Below are positions 53,993 through 63,322 of a stretch of 64,000 nucleotides of DNA, one piece after another. The notes beneath the pieces are model-generated. The model was not told where the DNA came from. It made no database searches and saw nothing but the letters and a program-made list of their open reading frames with translations. Made by a program: the position numbers and the translations under genes. The stretch comes from Streptomyces chattanoogensis (GTDB lineage Bacteria; Actinomycetota; Actinomycetes; Streptomycetales; Streptomycetaceae): the NCBI RefSeq assembly GCF_001294335.1, contig NZ_LGKG01000001.1, positions 685,977 to 749,976 on the forward strand, given 5' to 3'. Position 1 is the first letter of the stretch. Each line of letters opens with the position of its first letter.

Positions 53993-54757
53993 ATGGACAC
54001 CGACGCACAGCTCCCGGAGCGCGACCCCTCTCCCACCCCCGAACAGGGGTCGGAGCAGCGGTCGCGCTCCGCGCGTTTTCCCGCGGGAATCGCGCGCCTC
54101 GGCCACCGGCCCGTCACCCTGCTGGTGTGCTGCCTGGCCTTTCTGTTCCTGCTCAGCACGTTCGTCGTACAGCCTTTTCTGATCCCCAGCTCCTCCATGG
54201 AGAACACCCTGCGGATCGGGGACCGGGTGCTGGTCAACAAGCTGGCGTACCGTTTCGGAGGTGAGCCCCGGCGCGGCGATGTCGTGGTGTTCGACGGCAC
54301 GGGGTCCTTCGTTCACAGCAACTCGGGAGAGAATCCCGTCACGGCCCTGCTGCGCGGGGCCGGCGCGGCGCTGGGCCTGGCCCGGCCCGCGGACACCGAC
54401 TACGTCAAGCGGGTGATCGGGGTCGGCGGCGACCACGTGACCTGCTGTGACAAACGGGGGCGGATCAAAGTGAACGGAAGGCCGGTCAGCGAGGGCTATC
54501 TCCATCCCGGGGACGCCCCGTCGTCGGTGGACTTCGACATCGTGGTGCCGGAAGGGAAGCTGTGGGTGATGGGGGACCACCGCGCAAGGTCCAGCGATTC
54601 CCGCGACCACCTCGGTGAGGCCGGCGGCGGCACCGTACCGGTCGGCAAGGTGATCGGCCGGGCCGACTGGATCAGCTGGCCCGTAGGCCGCTGGAGCACC
54701 ATCGACGCCCCGCGCTCCTTCGATGCCATACCCGTCCCGGCAGGCCCCCATGGGTAA
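53993..54757 (+). CDS. lepB: Signal peptidase I, copy 1
   Basis: A membrane protease that removes signal peptides from exported proteins. It is 254 residues. An N-terminal helix (residues about 40-60) is followed by the catalytic Ser68 in IPSSSMENTL and Lys139 in DYVKRVIGVGGD, then GKLWVMGDHRARSSDSRDHLG. Compared with the next copies it has a single clear membrane helix. It is first of four tandem signal peptidase genes, an arrangement known in S. coelicolor (sipW-sipZ). It overlaps copy 2 by 8 nt. Confidence 0.96.
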   Translation: MDTDAQLPERDPSPTPEQGSEQRSRSARFPAGIARLGHRPVTLLVCCLAFLFLLSTFVVQPFLIPSSSMENTLRIGDRVLVNKLAYRFGGEPRRGDVVVFDGTGSFVHSNSGENPVTALLRGAGAALGLARPADTDYVKRVIGVGGDHVTCCDKRGRIKVNGRPVSEGYLHPGDAPSSVDFDIVVPEGKLWVMGDHRARSSDSRDHLGEAGGGTVPVGKVIGRADWISWPVGRWSTIDAPRSFDAIPVPAGPHG

Positions 54758-55817
54758 GCGCGGCAAGCCCCGCCACGGGGGCCGGAGCGCCGCCCCGGCG
54801 CCGGATGCGCAGGAGCCCGGCACCGACGCGCCCGCGGCGGGCGGTGAGCCCGGCGGGAGCCCCCGCCGGACCGGCGGCCGGGCCGAGCGCCGCCGCCAGG
54901 CCAAGCGCATCAAACGCCGCAGACAGCGCTCCTACCTCAAGGAAATCCCGATCCTCATCGGGGTGGCGCTGGCCATCGCCCTGGTACTGAAGACCTTCCT
55001 GGTCCAGGCGTTCGTGATCCCGTCCGGCTCCATGGAGAAGACGATCAAGATCGGCGACCGGGTGCTGGTCGACAAGCTCACGCCCTGGTTCGGCGCCAAG
55101 CCGGAACGCGGTGATGTCGTGGTCTTCAAGGACCCGGGGAACTGGCTGCCCCCGGACGAGAAGAGCCGCATCGGCGGTGAGCCGCCGGTGGGGGTGAAGC
55201 AGTTCAAGGACTTTATGACCTTCATCGGACTGCTGCCCTCCGCCGACGAAAAAGACCTGATCAAGCGGGTCATCGGGGTCGGCGGCGACACCGTGAAGTG
55301 CTGCGATGTCAAGGGCCGTGTCACCGTCAACGGCACACCGCTGAACGAGCCGTACATCCACCCCGGAAACCCGCCCTCGCAGCTGAAATTCACCGTGCAC
55401 GTCCCCACCGGACGGATCTTCGTGATGGGCGACCACCGCTCGGACTCCGCGGATTCACGCTTCCACCTGGATGAGCCGTACCGTGGCACGGTCTCGGAGG
55501 ACAACGTCGTGGGACAGGCCGTGGTGATCGCCTGGCCGTTCAGCCACTGGCGGCGTCTGGAGGAGACCGGCACCTTCCAGACGGTGCGCGACGCGCCGGG
55601 TGCGAGAGCGGCTGCCGGGCAGGTGCCGCATAGGCTGTACCCCGAGAGTTTGGCCGTACTCCCGACCCCTGCGGAACTCCCGCTCGTTATGGGAGTGGTG
55701 GGCCTGCACCGGTTGACGGGCGGGCGAGTGCGTGGAGTAAGGAGCAGATGTGGGGGACTTGGCGGTCGGCGCGCGGTCCGGAACCGAAGAGCCCGAAGAG
55801 CCGGCGGGGCAGGTTGA
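54750..55817 (+). CDS. lepB: Signal peptidase I, copy 2
   Basis: 355 residues. A long charged N-terminal cytoplasmic region (basic cluster RRRQAKRIKRRRQRSYLKE) precedes the membrane helix IPILIGVALAIALVLKTFLV. The catalytic residues are Ser94 (IPSGSMEKTI) and Lys172 (DLIKRVIGVGGD). The C-terminus contains a weakly hydrophobic stretch (LAVLPTPAELPLVMGVVGL) and a basic tail that is read through the first 68 nt of copy 3. ATG 54750 overlaps the end of copy 1. Confidence 0.94.
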   Translation: MGKRGKPRHGGRSAAPAPDAQEPGTDAPAAGGEPGGSPRRTGGRAERRRQAKRIKRRRQRSYLKEIPILIGVALAIALVLKTFLVQAFVIPSGSMEKTIKIGDRVLVDKLTPWFGAKPERGDVVVFKDPGNWLPPDEKSRIGGEPPVGVKQFKDFMTFIGLLPSADEKDLIKRVIGVGGDTVKCCDVKGRVTVNGTPLNEPYIHPGNPPSQLKFTVHVPTGRIFVMGDHRSDSADSRFHLDEPYRGTVSEDNVVGQAVVIAWPFSHWRRLEETGTFQTVRDAPGARAAAGQVPHRLYPESLAVLPTPAELPLVMGVVGLHRLTGGRVRGVRSRCGGLGGRRAVRNRRARRAGGAG

Positions 55818-56742
55818 GTCCTCGCACCAGGCGACGAGTTCCGCGCATCAGTCACAGTCACAGTCGAAGTCAGCGTCTCAGCGGCCGGCGCCGCCCGGTC
55901 CGGCCGGCCCGTCCGTCACGGCGGACGAGGAGGTAGCCGGCAGGGTGAAGAAGGCCAAGAAGCCGCGCGCCTTCTGGAAGGAGCTGCCGATCCTCATCGG
56001 CATCGCCCTTCTCCTCGCGCTGCTGATCAAGACGTTCCTGGTGCAGGCGTTCTCCATCCCCTCCGACTCCATGCAGGACACCCTGCAGCGGGGGGACCGG
56101 GTGCTGGTCGACAAGCTGACGCCGTGGTTCGGGTCGAAGCCGCAGCGCGGCGAGGTCGTCGTCTTCCACGACCCGGGCGGCTGGCTCAACGAGACGCCCA
56201 CCCCCGAGCCCAACCCCGTCCAGAAGGTCCTCAGCTTCATCGGCCTGATGCCGTCCGCCGAGGAGAAGGACCTGATCAAGCGGGTCATCGCGGTCGGCGG
56301 CGACACCGTGGAGTGCCATGGCACCGGCCCGGTGAAGGTCAACGGCAAGGCGCTCCAGGAGGACTCGTACATCTTCCCCGGCGCCACCCCCTGCGGTGAC
56401 CGCGCCTTCGGCCCGATCAAGGTCCCCAAGGGCCGCATCTGGGTCATGGGCGACCACCGCGACGACTCGCTCGACTCCCGCTACCACCAGAACCTCAAGG
56501 GCAATGGCACGGTCTCGGTCGACGAGGTGGTCGGCCGCGCCTTCACCATCGCCTGGCCGATCGACCGCTGGGCGACGCTGCCGGTGCCCGACACCTTCGG
56601 CCAGCCCGGGATCAACACCGCGATGGCGGCGGCCCCGGCCACCCTGGGCCTCGCGGGCGCCGTGCCGATCGTGCTCTGGCGCCGCCGGAGGCTGAGCGGA
56701 GATCGTCCCCGGGTACTGACCGGCAGCCGTTACCCCAGGTAG
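55750..56742 (+). CDS. lepB: Signal peptidase I, copy 3
   Basis: 330 residues. A Ser/Gln-rich cytoplasmic N-terminus (HQSQSQSKSASQ) leads to the membrane helix LPILIGIALLLALLIKTFLV. The catalytic residues are Ser107 (IPSDSMQDTL) and Lys177 (DLIKRVIAVGGD). A second, C-terminal membrane helix (MAAAPATLGLAGAVPIVLW) and basic tail follow. GTG 55750 has AAGGAG 6 nt upstream, so initiation inside the copy 2 gene is well supported. Confidence 0.95.
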   Translation: MGDLAVGARSGTEEPEEPAGQVESSHQATSSAHQSQSQSKSASQRPAPPGPAGPSVTADEEVAGRVKKAKKPRAFWKELPILIGIALLLALLIKTFLVQAFSIPSDSMQDTLQRGDRVLVDKLTPWFGSKPQRGEVVVFHDPGGWLNETPTPEPNPVQKVLSFIGLMPSAEEKDLIKRVIAVGGDTVECHGTGPVKVNGKALQEDSYIFPGATPCGDRAFGPIKVPKGRIWVMGDHRDDSLDSRYHQNLKGNGTVSVDEVVGRAFTIAWPIDRWATLPVPDTFGQPGINTAMAAAPATLGLAGAVPIVLWRRRRLSGDRPRVLTGSRYPR

Positions 56743-56796
56743 GGTGCCGTCCCAGATCTTCGACGCGGGCGCCGCCCGCAGGGTGGGAGCGCTGGG

Positions 56797-57534
56797 ATGA
56801 GCAGCAGTACGGAACGCAGGACCGACGGCCGCGGCCGGACCACGGGCAGTGTGCTGTCCGGTCTGGCCGTGGCCGTCGGCTGTGTGCTGTTCCTGGGCGG
56901 CTTCGTGTGGGCGGCACTGATCTACCGCCCCTACACGGTGCCGACCGACTCGATGTCGCCGACCATCGCCGTCGGCGCGCGGGTCCTGGCCGAAAAGGTG
57001 GACGGCTCCGAGATACGCCGCGGCGACATCGTCGTCTTCAAGGACGCCGCCTGGGGCGAGCTGCCGATGGTCAAGCGCGTCGTCGGCGTGGGCGGTGACA
57101 AGGTCGCCTGCTGCACCGAGCAGGGCAGGCTCACCATCAACGGCAAGCCCGTCGAGGAACCGTATCTGCAGGGCCATGGCCCCGCCTCGCCCGTCGGCTT
57201 CAAGGCCGCCGTCCCCGCCGGCCAGCTCTTCCTCCTGGGCGACCACCGCAGCGACTCCCTCGACTCGCGCGTCCACCTCACCGACGGCGACCACGGCTCC
57301 GTACCGCGCAGCGCCGTCCAGGGCCGCGTCGACGCCCGCGCCTGGCCACTCGGCAGCATCGGTGTGATGCAGCGCCCCGCCGGCTTCGCCGCGCTCCCCG
57401 GCGGCACCTCACAGCCCGGCCCCGTCCAGCCCATCACCCTCGCCGTCGTTGCCGGAGCGGTCCTCATCCTGGCCGGTGCCGCCTACGGCCCGATTGCCCG
57501 GCGCAGGACCCGCAAGGCCCGCAGCCATGACTGA
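56797..57534 (+). CDS. lepB: Signal peptidase I, copy 4
   Basis: 245 residues. An N-terminal helix (about 18-42) is followed by Ser52 (VPTDSMSPTI) and Lys93 (MVKRVVGVGGD), GQLFLLGDHRSDSLDSRVHL, and a C-terminal helix (ITLAVVAGAVLILAGAAYG). It is the most divergent copy and lacks the long cytoplasmic N-terminus of copies 2 and 3. It overlaps the Nudix gene by 8 nt. Confidence 0.95.
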   Translation: MSSSTERRTDGRGRTTGSVLSGLAVAVGCVLFLGGFVWAALIYRPYTVPTDSMSPTIAVGARVLAEKVDGSEIRRGDIVVFKDAAWGELPMVKRVVGVGGDKVACCTEQGRLTINGKPVEEPYLQGHGPASPVGFKAAVPAGQLFLLGDHRSDSLDSRVHLTDGDHGSVPRSAVQGRVDARAWPLGSIGVMQRPAGFAALPGGTSQPGPVQPITLAVVAGAVLILAGAAYGPIARRRTRKARSHD

Positions 57535-58048
57535 GCCCGCGCCCCCCTCCGCCACCGACGGCTCCGCCGGTCACCGGCAGGTCTCGCGCATCGTCCTGCT
57601 CGACCCCGACGACCGGATCCTGCTGCTCCACGGCTTCGAACCGGACAACCCCTCCGACACCTGGTGGTTCACCCCCGGAGGCGGCCTGGAGGGCGGCGAG
57701 ACCCGCGAGGAGGCGGCCCGCCGCGAACTCGTCGAGGAGACCGGCATCACCGACGCGGTCCTCGGCCCCGTCCTGTGGAAACGCCGCTGCTCCTTTCCCT
57801 TCGACGGGCGGCGCTGGGACCAGGACGAGTGGTATTACCTGGGACGTACGGACCGGACCGCCACCGATATGGCCGGGCAGACGGACCTGGAGCGACGCAG
57901 CGTCTCGGGGCTGAGGTGGTGGACTGTGGAGGAACTGTCTGCGTCGCATGAGACGGTGTATCCGACCAGACTCGCCGAGCTGCTGCGCACACTGCTCGAC
58001 GAAGGGCCCCCGAGTGCGCCGGTGCTCCTGGAGACCGAGCGGGTCTGA
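57527..58048 (+). CDS. Nudix hydrolase
   Basis: A pyrophosphohydrolase of 173 residues. The Nudix box is complete (GGLEGGETREEAARRELVEE, continuing ETGI; about residues 53-75). The start at 57527 overlaps the end of signal peptidase copy 4, implying co-translation. The substrate cannot be read from sequence; the WWFTPGGG lead-in resembles NUDIX enzymes acting on nucleoside diphosphate derivatives. Confidence 0.93.
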   Translation: MTEPAPPSATDGSAGHRQVSRIVLLDPDDRILLLHGFEPDNPSDTWWFTPGGGLEGGETREEAARRELVEETGITDAVLGPVLWKRRCSFPFDGRRWDQDEWYYLGRTDRTATDMAGQTDLERRSVSGLRWWTVEELSASHETVYPTRLAELLRTLLDEGPPSAPVLLETERV

Positions 58049-58086
58049 CGCACAATGGGGGGACGCACGGCTGAAGGGGATCTGCC

Positions 58087-58395
58087 ATGAGCGCCGAGGA
58101 CCTCGAGAAGTACGAGACCGAGATGGAGCTGAAGCTCTACCGGGAGTACCGCGACGTCGTCGGGCTGTTCAAGTACGTGATCGAAACCGAGCGTCGCTTC
58201 TACCTCACCAATGACTACGAGATGCAGGTGCACTCCGTTCAGGGCGAGGTCTTCTTCGAGGTCTCGATGGCCGACGCCTGGGTGTGGGACATGTACCGCC
58301 CGGCCCGATTCGTCAAGCAGGTGCGCGTCCTCACATTCAAGGATGTGAACATCGAGGAGCTCAACAAGAGCGATCTCGATCTTCCGGGGAGCTGA
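58087..58395 (+). CDS. DUF2469 family protein
   Basis: A 102-residue highly conserved actinobacterial protein of unknown function (MSAEDLEKYETEMELKLYREYRDVVGLFKY). It is rich in aromatic and acidic residues (EVFFEVSMADAWVWDMYRPARFVKQ), with no membrane segment. It always sits near signal peptidase and yraN genes in the genomes I recall. The ATG is preceded by GGGGAT. Confidence 0.93.
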   Translation: MSAEDLEKYETEMELKLYREYRDVVGLFKYVIETERRFYLTNDYEMQVHSVQGEVFFEVSMADAWVWDMYRPARFVKQVRVLTFKDVNIEELNKSDLDLPGS

Positions 58396-58440
58396 GGCCG
58401 GAACCGGCCGCGGGCCCGGTCACCCGTGCGGGTGACGGGG

Positions 58441-58467
58441 TTGTCCACAACCGAGCAGTTATCCACC
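58441..58467. promoter_or_regulatory. Two DnaA-box-like sites upstream of yraN
   Basis: TTGTCCACA (58441-58449) equals the Streptomyces DnaA-box consensus. TTATCCACC (58459-58467) differs from TTATCCACA at one base. Both point the same way, 18 bp apart, in the only short gap between DUF2469 and yraN. Confidence 0.65.
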
Positions 58468-58522
58468 AAGATCCAAAACAAAGGCGTGGAGGCGTCACAG
58501 TCGGTGCCGGAGGTGGTGCCGA

Positions 58523-59023
58523 GTGAACGCCACGCAGGCCGGCCGGGAAGCCGGGAACACCGCACGGACCGCACAGAACACAGGCCGCCAGGGGCTCTCC
58601 AGGCGCCCGGGAGACCGGAACCCGGAGGGCAGGGCGGCGCGGCGCCGTCCGGCCGCCACCCCGGCGGACCCTCGGCGGGCGCTCGGACGCTACGGCGAGG
58701 ATCTGGCCGCCCGGCGGCTGACCGAAGCCGGAATGCGGATCCTGGACCGCAACTGGCGCTGCCGCGACGGCGAGATCGACATCGTGGCCGCCGACGGCGA
58801 CGCCCTGGTCGTCTGCGAGGTGAAAACCCGCCGCGCGGCCTCGTACGAACACCCGATGGCCGCCGTACGGGCCGGGAAGACCGAGCGCTTACGCAGGCTG
58901 GCGGAGCGCTGGCTGGAGCGCTACGGCGGCCCGCCGCCCGGCGGCGTCCGCATCGACGTCATCGGCGTCCTGCTCCCCGCCCGCGGCGCCCCGGTGGTCG
59001 AGCACGTACGGGGGGTGGCGTAA
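58523..59023 (+). CDS. yraN: YraN/UPF0102 family endonuclease-like protein
   Basis: A 166-residue protein. After a basic N-terminal extension (about 1-50), the conserved [47 protein letters not shown] shows the Holliday-junction-resolvase/restriction-like metal site (D-x10-15-ExK). A role in DNA processing is inferred. Leu123 is encoded by TTA, so synthesis should depend on the bldA tRNA. The start is GTG. The stop overlaps the comM start (TAATG). Confidence 0.9.
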   Translation: MNATQAGREAGNTARTAQNTGRQGLSRRPGDRNPEGRAARRRPAATPADPRRALGRYGEDLAARRLTEAGMRILDRNWRCRDGEIDIVAADGDALVVCEVKTRRAASYEHPMAAVRAGKTERLRRLAERWLERYGGPPPGGVRIDVIGVLLPARGAPVVEHVRGVA

Positions 59024-60639
59024 TGGGATTCGCCCGTACCTGCTCCGTAACCCTGGTCGGCGTCGAAGGCGTCGTGGTCGAGGTCCAGGCCGACCTGGAG
59101 CCGGGAGTGGCGGCCTTCACCCTGGTCGGACTGCCCGACAAAAGCCTGGTCGAATCCAAGGACCGGGTGCGCGCGGCGGTGGTGAACTCCGGAGCCGAGT
59201 GGCCGCAGAAGAAGCTGACCGTCGGCCTCAGCCCGGCATCCGTCCCCAAGAGCGGCAGCGGTTTCGACCTGGCCGTGGCCTGCGCCGTCCTCGGCGCCGC
59301 CGAACGCCTCGACCCCCGCGAACTCACCGACCTGATGATGATCGGCGAACTGGGCCTCGACGGCAGAGTCCGCCCCGTACGCGGTGTACTGCCCGCCGTC
59401 CTGGCCGCCGCCGACGCCGGATACCGCCAGGTCGTCGTGCCGGAACGCACGGTGGCCGAGGCCTCGCTCGTCCCCGGCATCTCCGTCCTGGGTGTCCGCA
59501 GCCTGCGCCAGCTCATCGCCGTCCTCGCCGACGAACCGGTGCCCGACGAAGACGCGGACACCGCCACCGGAGGCCGCCCCGATCCCCTCCTGTCCGGCCT
59601 GGCCGTCCCCGGCACCGGCGCCTGCGCCGGTCTGCCGCCAGGAGACCGCGTACTCGACCTGGCGGATGTCGCCGGCCAGCACAACGCCCGGCGCGCCCTG
59701 GAAGTGGCCGCCGCCGGACGCCACCACATCTTCTTCAAGGGCCCGCCCGGAGCAGGCAAAACCATGCTCGCCGAACGCCTCCCGGGGCTCCTGCCGGCCC
59801 TCTCGCCGAAGGAATCCCTGGAGGTCACCGCCGTCCACTCGGTAGCCGGCACCCTCCCGCCAGGACAGCCCCTCGTCGACCGCCCGCCCTACTGCGCCCC
59901 GCACCACTCCGCGACCATGGCCTCCCTCGTCGGCGGTGGCACCGGCCTGCCCCGCCCCGGAGCCGTATCGCTCGCCCACCACGGTGTGCTGTTCGTGGAC
60001 GAGGCGGCCGAATGTGACGCCCGCGTCCTGGACGCACTGCGCCAGCCCCTGGAGTCGGGCCATGTCGTCGTCGCCCGGGCCGCGGGCATGATGCGCATGC
60101 CGGCCCGCTTCCTCCTGGCCCTCGCGGCGAACCCCTGCCCCTGCGGGCGACACGGCACCACCGGCGGCGGCTGCGAATGCCGCCCCTCGTCGATCCGGCG
60201 CTACCGAGCGCGGCTGTCCGGCCCGCTGATGGACCGCGTGGACCTGCGGATCGCCGTGGAACCGGTCGCCCGCTCCGAGCTGGCCGCACTCGGCCGGGGC
60301 GAATCCACCGCCTCGGTCGCCGAACGCGTACGGTCCGCCCGAGCCCGCGCCGCCGCCCGCTTCGCCGACACCCCCTGGAACACCAACAGCGAGGTCCCCG
60401 GCCATGAGCTGAGAACCCGCTGGCAGGCCGACCCCGGCGCCCTCGACCAGGCGGAACGCGACCTGGAATGCGGCCTCCTGACGGCCCGTGGCCTGGACCG
60501 CGTCCTCCGCGTCGCCTGGACCTCCGCCGACCTCGCCGGCCGCGACCGGCCCACGCGGGACGATGTCGACTGGGCCCTGGAGCTGCGGACCGGGGTACGG
60601 CGCGGCAGCCCGATAGGAGCGCCGGGGCCGGGGCGGTGA
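59023..60639 (+). CDS. comM: YifB/ComM-family Mg chelatase-like AAA+ ATPase
   Basis: A 538-residue protein with an N-terminal Lon-protease-like/competence domain (LVGVEGVVVEVQADLEPGVAAFTLVGLPDKSLVESKDRVRAA), a Walker A FFKGPPGAGKTMLAERLPG (about residue 240), Walker B VLFVDEAAE and a Cys-rich insert NPCPCGRHGTTGGGCECRP. In transforming bacteria ComM is a helicase for branch migration; Streptomyces is not naturally competent in the usual sense, so its job here is unclear. It overlaps yraN by 1 nt. Confidence 0.95.
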   Translation: MGFARTCSVTLVGVEGVVVEVQADLEPGVAAFTLVGLPDKSLVESKDRVRAAVVNSGAEWPQKKLTVGLSPASVPKSGSGFDLAVACAVLGAAERLDPRELTDLMMIGELGLDGRVRPVRGVLPAVLAAADAGYRQVVVPERTVAEASLVPGISVLGVRSLRQLIAVLADEPVPDEDADTATGGRPDPLLSGLAVPGTGACAGLPPGDRVLDLADVAGQHNARRALEVAAAGRHHIFFKGPPGAGKTMLAERLPGLLPALSPKESLEVTAVHSVAGTLPPGQPLVDRPPYCAPHHSATMASLVGGGTGLPRPGAVSLAHHGVLFVDEAAECDARVLDALRQPLESGHVVVARAAGMMRMPARFLLALAANPCPCGRHGTTGGGCECRPSSIRRYRARLSGPLMDRVDLRIAVEPVARSELAALGRGESTASVAERVRSARARAAARFADTPWNTNSEVPGHELRTRWQADPGALDQAERDLECGLLTARGLDRVLRVAWTSADLAGRDRPTRDDVDWALELRTGVRRGSPIGAPGPGR

Positions 60640-60813
60640 CGGCCCGGCTCGCGGGCCCGGGGGAGCGGCCGACGCGGCGGCTCCGGACCGCCGCGCCGGC
60701 CCGTACGAACGGCAGCGGTCCCGCGCGCGGCCCGCGCCCCGGCACGCCACGGCGGCCACTTCGGCACAACCCGGCCGCGTGACCACGCGGCCCCCGGACG
60801 AACAAGGGACGTC

Positions 60814-62052
60814 ATGAACGGCACGGACGCATGGGGCTTCGCCACGCGCGAAGCCGCCGACACCACACGCAACGGAGCCGCCGGCCGGCCGGCGGCTCAC
60901 CACACGCCGTACGAGCCGCAGCGCACGGCGCGCGCGGCGCTCACCCGCATCCTCGAGCCGGGCGACGAAACCGCCGGCCGATGGCTGCGCCACATGGGCC
61001 CGGAGGCCCTGTGGCGCGCACTGTCCGGCGACGCCGACCCGCCCCAAGGCGCGAGCCCCGACAAGATCGCGGGCCTGCGGCTGCGCGCGGCGCGCACCGA
61101 CCCCGCCGCGGACCTGGCCGCCGTCGCCGCCCTCGGCGGCCGCTTCATCATCCCCGGGGACGAGGAATGGCCCGGTCAGCTCGACGACCTCGGCGACGGC
61201 CGCCCCATCGGCCTGTGGGTACGCGGCACGGCGAACCTCCGCTTCTGGGCGCTGCGCTCGGTCGCTGTCGTCGGCGCGCGAGCCTGCACCGAATACGGCG
61301 CCCACCTCGCCGCCACCCTCGCCACGAGCCTTGCCGAACGCGGCTGGACCGTTGCCTCCGGAGCCGCGTACGGCGTCGACGGCGCGGCACACCGGGGCGC
61401 TCTGGCCGCCGACGGCGCGACCTTCGCCGTACTCGCCTCCGGCGTCGACTACGCCTACCCGCGCGGACACACCGAACTGCTCACCCGCATCGCCGAACAG
61501 GGCCTGCTCGTCGCCGAGTTACCGCCCGGCGACCACCCCACCCGCAGCCGTTTCATCCAGCGCAACCGTGTCATCGCAGCCCTCACCAGAGGCACCGTCG
61601 TGATCGAGGCCGAACTCCGCAGCGGCTCACTGGTCACCGCCCGGCGGGCACTGGCCCTCGGCCGCTTCACCATGGGCATGCCCGGACCCGTGACCAGCGG
61701 CCTGTCTGCAGGCGTGCACCAACTCCTGCGCGGCGAGGCGCTGCTGGTCACCGACGCCGACGAGGTCATCGAGCTCGTCGGCAGCATCGGCGACCTCGGC
61801 CCCCAGCGGCACGGCCCGACCCTAGCCCGCGACGTCCTCGACCCCGTCGCGGCCCGCGTACTGGAGGCCCTGCCCGCCCGCGGCGGCGCGGACGCCGGAC
61901 ACCTCGCCGGGGAAGCGGGCACCACCCGCGACCTCGTGCAGAGCAAGCTCGTCGAGCTGCAGTCCCTCGGATTCGTGCAAAGGTGCGGTGCCCGCTGGGA
62001 GTTGGCCCGGCACGCCGGGCCCGCCGAAGGTTCCCGGCGAGGCGGTACTTGA
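60814..62052 (+). CDS. dprA: DNA-processing protein DprA
   Basis: A 412-residue ssDNA-binding protein that loads RecA in transformation. The Rossmann-like core has SVAVVGARACTEYGAHLAA, WTVASGAAYGVDGAAHRGALA, VDYAYPRGHTELLTRIAEQG and RFIQRNRVIAALTRGTVVIEA. A C-terminal winged helix is present (LARDVLDPVAARVLEALPARGG...KLVELQSLGFVQRCGARWEL). Leu236 is a TTA codon, implying bldA control. A 174-nt gap separates it from comM; no clear promoter was seen there. Confidence 0.95.
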   Translation: MNGTDAWGFATREAADTTRNGAAGRPAAHHTPYEPQRTARAALTRILEPGDETAGRWLRHMGPEALWRALSGDADPPQGASPDKIAGLRLRAARTDPAADLAAVAALGGRFIIPGDEEWPGQLDDLGDGRPIGLWVRGTANLRFWALRSVAVVGARACTEYGAHLAATLATSLAERGWTVASGAAYGVDGAAHRGALAADGATFAVLASGVDYAYPRGHTELLTRIAEQGLLVAELPPGDHPTRSRFIQRNRVIAALTRGTVVIEAELRSGSLVTARRALALGRFTMGMPGPVTSGLSAGVHQLLRGEALLVTDADEVIELVGSIGDLGPQRHGPTLARDVLDPVAARVLEALPARGGADAGHLAGEAGTTRDLVQSKLVELQSLGFVQRCGARWELARHAGPAEGSRRGGT

Positions 62053-62422
62053 CCTGGGGCGAACGGGTGAAAGGGTGAGGGGAATGACCGCAGAATCCAG
62101 GTTTGCCTTGCTTCGGCGCGTGGCGCCGACCTGTTGCGAGACGGTGAGGCGGCGCACCGGGCGCCCGGGACCGCGCCCGCCGCGTCATGACGCCCGGCCG
62201 CCGGGACCCTCGGAGAGCCGCGCCCGGCACCGGGCCCCGGCGCCGCCACGCCGTACGAGGTAACCCTGAGGTGCGGGCTGCGGAACGTATCTGCGCACGC
62301 CCCACCCCCTCCTCCTCGCGCACCGCAACGCCGCGGTCACGCTACGCTCACATGCACTTCACCCAGCAACCGTCCACCCATCCCCCCGTCCAGCGTCTCG
62401 GCAGAACGGCTCAAGGCGACGA
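62053..62422. other. Intergenic region upstream of whiG
   Basis: 370 bp. A short frame beginning MTAESRFALLRRV (62084) has poor composition and no recognised homologue. The region otherwise looks like a long whiG leader with a promoter that I could not place. No dyad or repeat was clear. Confidence 0.35.
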
Positions 62423-63259
62423 ATGCCCCAGCACACCTCCGGGTCTGACCGCGCGGCTGTACCACCGGCCGCGCGCGGCAGCGTGCGCCCCGCCGCGCCC
62501 TCCTCGCTCGACGAGCTGTGGCGCGCCTACAAGGCATCGGGCGACGGGCGGTTGCGGGAGCAGCTGATCCTGCACTACTCCCCGCTGGTGAAATACGTCG
62601 CCGGCCGCGTCAGCGTCGGACTGCCCCCCAACGTCGAACAGGCCGACTTCGTCTCCTCCGGAGTCTTCGGCCTGATCGACGCCATCGAGAAGTTCGAGCC
62701 GGAACGCTCCATCAAGTTCGAGACCTACGCGATCACCCGCATCCGCGGCGCCATGATCGACGAGCTGCGCGCGCTGGACTGGATTCCCCGGTCCGTACGG
62801 CAGAAGGCCCGAGCCGTGGAACGGGCGTATGCCACCCTCGAGGCGCAGCTGCGCCGCACCCCGTCCGAGGCGGAGGTCGCCGACGAGATGGGCATCGCCC
62901 TGGACGAACTCCACGCGGTGTTCAGCCAGCTGTCCCTGGCCAACGTCGTGGCGCTGGAGGAGCTGCTGCACGTCGGCGGCGAGGGCGGCGAACGCCTCAG
63001 CATCATGGACACGCTGGAGGACACCGCCGCCGAGAACCCCGTCGAAATCGCCGAGGACCGCGAGCTGCGGCGACTGCTCGCGCGCGCCATCAACACGCTG
63101 CCCGACCGGGAGAAAACCGTGGTCACCCTCTACTACTACGAGGGCCTCACACTCGCCGAGATCGGCAATGTCCTCGGCGTCACCGAGAGCCGGGTGAGCC
63201 AGATCCACACCAAGTCCGTGCTGCAGCTCCGGGCGAAGCTCGCCGACGTCGGACGCTGA
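62423..63259 (+). CDS. whiG: Sporulation sigma factor WhiG
   Basis: A FliA-family sigma factor that starts aerial-hypha differentiation into spores in Streptomyces. It is 278 residues. Region 2 ([65 protein letters not shown]) is the -10 contact. Region 3 ([19 protein letters not shown]) and region 4 ([44 protein letters not shown]) complete it. The start is ATG. No anti-sigma gene is adjacent. Confidence 0.97.
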   Translation: MPQHTSGSDRAAVPPAARGSVRPAAPSSLDELWRAYKASGDGRLREQLILHYSPLVKYVAGRVSVGLPPNVEQADFVSSGVFGLIDAIEKFEPERSIKFETYAITRIRGAMIDELRALDWIPRSVRQKARAVERAYATLEAQLRRTPSEAEVADEMGIALDELHAVFSQLSLANVVALEELLHVGGEGGERLSIMDTLEDTAAENPVEIAEDRELRRLLARAINTLPDREKTVVTLYYYEGLTLAEIGNVLGVTESRVSQIHTKSVLQLRAKLADVGR

Positions 63260-63322
63260 ACCTCCGGCACCGGGGTGCCGGGCGGAGTGCCGCGACGGGC
63301 GCCCCATCCGTACAGTGGGGGC

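Noticed and set aside
62084..62263. Short frame starting MTAESRFALL before whiG
   Set aside because: Arg/Pro-rich translation with no conserved look. It is more likely part of the whiG leader, though a leader peptide cannot be excluded.
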